Under the pieces are notes generated by a model. It worked only from the letters and a program-made list of their open reading frames with translations, ran no database searches and had not been told where the DNA came from. A program made the translations under genes and the position numbers. A stretch of DNA of 64,000 bases from NCBI RefSeq assembly GCF_009729415.1, contig NZ_MPKW01000009.1:124001-188000 (forward strand), in the 5' to 3' direction. The DNA is from Mycolicibacterium sp. CBMA 234. GTDB taxonomy: Bacteria; Actinomycetota; Actinomycetes; Mycobacteriales; Mycobacteriaceae. Positions within the stretch are counted from its first letter, which is position 1, and the number at the start of each line of letters is the position of its first letter. This document shows positions 63,309 to 64,000 of the stretch, piece by piece.

Positions 63309-63314
63309 AGCTTA
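63309..63314 (-). promoter_or_regulatory. -10 (TAAGCT) of the cysteine-responsive operon
   Basis: TAAGCT, 7 nt before the GTG of the polycysteine ORF, within the 29-bp gap after thiX. Confidence 0.6.
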
Positions 63315-63330
63315 CCCAACAACGGGGTGG

Positions 63331-63756
63331 TCAAGCCAACAGCGGTTCTAGGGCTGCGCGCAGGTCAGCCGCTTTCGGGACGCCCGCGGTGCGGTGCCGC
63401 TGCTGCCCCGACGCGTCGAAAATGAACGTCGTCGGCAGCGACAGGACTGACAGTCGGCGGGCCGCAACGGGATTGGCGTCGAGGTCGATTTCGACATGTG
63501 CGACACCGAGTTCGTCACACACCTGGTCGACGACGCGCCGGACGGCCGCGCACGGCCCGCACCACGTCGCGCTGAAATGCACGACGGTCGGGCCCGTGGT
63601 GGACAGACTCAGATCGGAATTGTCGATTTCGGCGGCCTGATCGGCTGGCGGGACTTCCTTCATCAGGCCGGCTCGCAGGGTCAGCAGCCGGCCGATGATG
63701 TACGCCACCCCGAGGGCGGCGACCAACACCGTCAGCACCAGGACTGTGGAGTTCAT
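63331..63756 (-). CDS. thiX: Membrane-anchored thioredoxin (ThiX)
   Basis: A 141-aa protein with an N-terminal transmembrane helix (about 4-22) and a thioredoxin domain with WCGPC at 65-69 and the cis-Pro segment LSLPTTFIF. Probably a thiol oxidoreductase at the outer face of the membrane. Homologue of Rv0816c. It overlaps the LmeA-like gene by 4 bp and lies upstream of the polycysteine ORF. Confidence 0.94.
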   Translation of the reverse strand: MNSTVLVLTVLVAALGVAYIIGRLLTLRAGLMKEVPPADQAAEIDNSDLSLSTTGPTVVHFSATWCGPCAAVRRVVDQVCDELGVAHVEIDLDANPVAARRLSVLSLPTTFIFDASGQQRHRTAGVPKAADLRAALEPLLA

Positions 63757-64000
63757 GACTGTCTGAACCCATCGAGCGGCACGGTTACTCCCGTCGCGAT
63801 GCCCTCGATGATGACGTCCGAGCCGCGGGCGCCCTCGCTGGTCGGGGCCAGCCCGAACGGCAGCTTCATGCCCGGCATCGTCGTGGAGAAGGCATGCAGC
63901 ACCGCGGTCTTCTTGTCGTCGGGCACCGGCTCCTCGGCGGTGCCCGGACCGGTCAGCACGTCCGTCGCGGTCATGACCAGGTTGGTGTGGTCGGCGCCGC
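63753..64000 (-). CDS. LmeA-family (DUF2993) protein, C-terminal part, cut by window edge
   Basis: The frame is open to the window end, reading GADHTNLVMTATDVL, then KTAVLHAFSTTMPGMKLPFGLAP and IIEGIATGVTVPLDGF before the stop. This is the C-terminal part of a DUF2993/LmeA-like lipid-binding exported protein, as at Rv0817c. An internal ATG at 63974 is not the true start. Overlaps thiX by 4 bp. Confidence 0.75.
   Translation of the reverse strand, partial: GADHTNLVMTATDVLTGPGTAEEPVPDDKKTAVLHAFSTTMPGMKLPFGLAPTSEGARGSDVIIEGIATGVTVPLDGFRQS

Overview
The window is high-GC actinobacterial DNA, and its gene order identifies it as a Mycobacterium (probably a non-tuberculous, Mycolicibacterium-like species). 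The order follows the M. tuberculosis Rv0760c-Rv0817c segment: cyp51/ferredoxin/cyp123 cluster, purD, purB-cyp126, purC-ptrB, purS-purQ, encapsulin/DyP, pepC, purL, purF, purM, ygfZ-like gene, aminodeoxychorismate lyase, nitrobindin-like gene, sseC2-cysA2, thiX. These correspondences are recognised from memory of protein sequence and gene order, not from a search. A mycolic-acid methyltransferase, an EspA/EspE-like type VII substrate and many leaderless genes fit the same assignment.

Layout. (1) 1-7.6 kb: divergent lipid/steroid-type operons. On the minus strand are a hotdog thioesterase, an SDR and a P450 cut by the window edge. On the plus strand are an atypical thiolase, an MMPL transporter, an SDR and an epimerase-like SDR. 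The 461-bp gap between them holds two good matches and one near match to the KstR operator consensus. (2) 7.6-14.1 kb, minus strand: tetR-cyp123-SDR-cyp51-ferredoxin-SnoaL-like-adhB-KSI-like. (3) 14.3-19.1 kb, plus strand: aldA-SDR-hydroxyacid dehydrogenase-CMD protein-unknown. Operons 2 and 3 diverge and share two copies of GGACAnnTGTCC. (4) 19.2-49.5 kb: eight purine genes (purD, B, C, S, Q, L, F, M), all on the plus strand. They are separated by unrelated genes: esterase, TetR regulators, cyp126, mycolic methyltransferase, oligopeptidase B, a flavoprotein, PAP2/MBL proteins, an encapsulin with its DyP cargo, another P450, aminopeptidase and membrane proteins.

(5) 49.9-58.2 kb is an accessory metabolic island absent from the M. 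tuberculosis order as I remember it. It carries a split transketolase, a class III aminotransferase and a Zn alcohol dehydrogenase on the minus strand. Diverging from these are an Lrp/AsnC regulator, an aldehyde dehydrogenase and an APC amino-acid permease. CCGAA-N5-TTCGG palindromes flank the regulator gene. This is the best candidate for an undescribed pathway. (6) 58.2-64 kb returns to the conserved order with sulfur-metabolism genes. A 30-codon leaderless ORF ending in a run of cysteines precedes the DUF4395-cysA2-sseC2 operon and is probably a cysteine-responsive attenuator. A 32-aa leaderless membrane peptide is coupled to the nitrobindin gene. Between convergent genes at 60.1-60.4 kb there is a well-formed promoter, a 12-codon ORF and a stack of inverted repeats.

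Regulatory theme: about sixteen genes begin 6-8 nt after a TANNNT -10 hexamer, including purD, purB, purC, purL and purM, so most purine transcripts here look leaderless. purS and purF carry the same -10 but have a short leader with a Shine-Dalgarno sequence.
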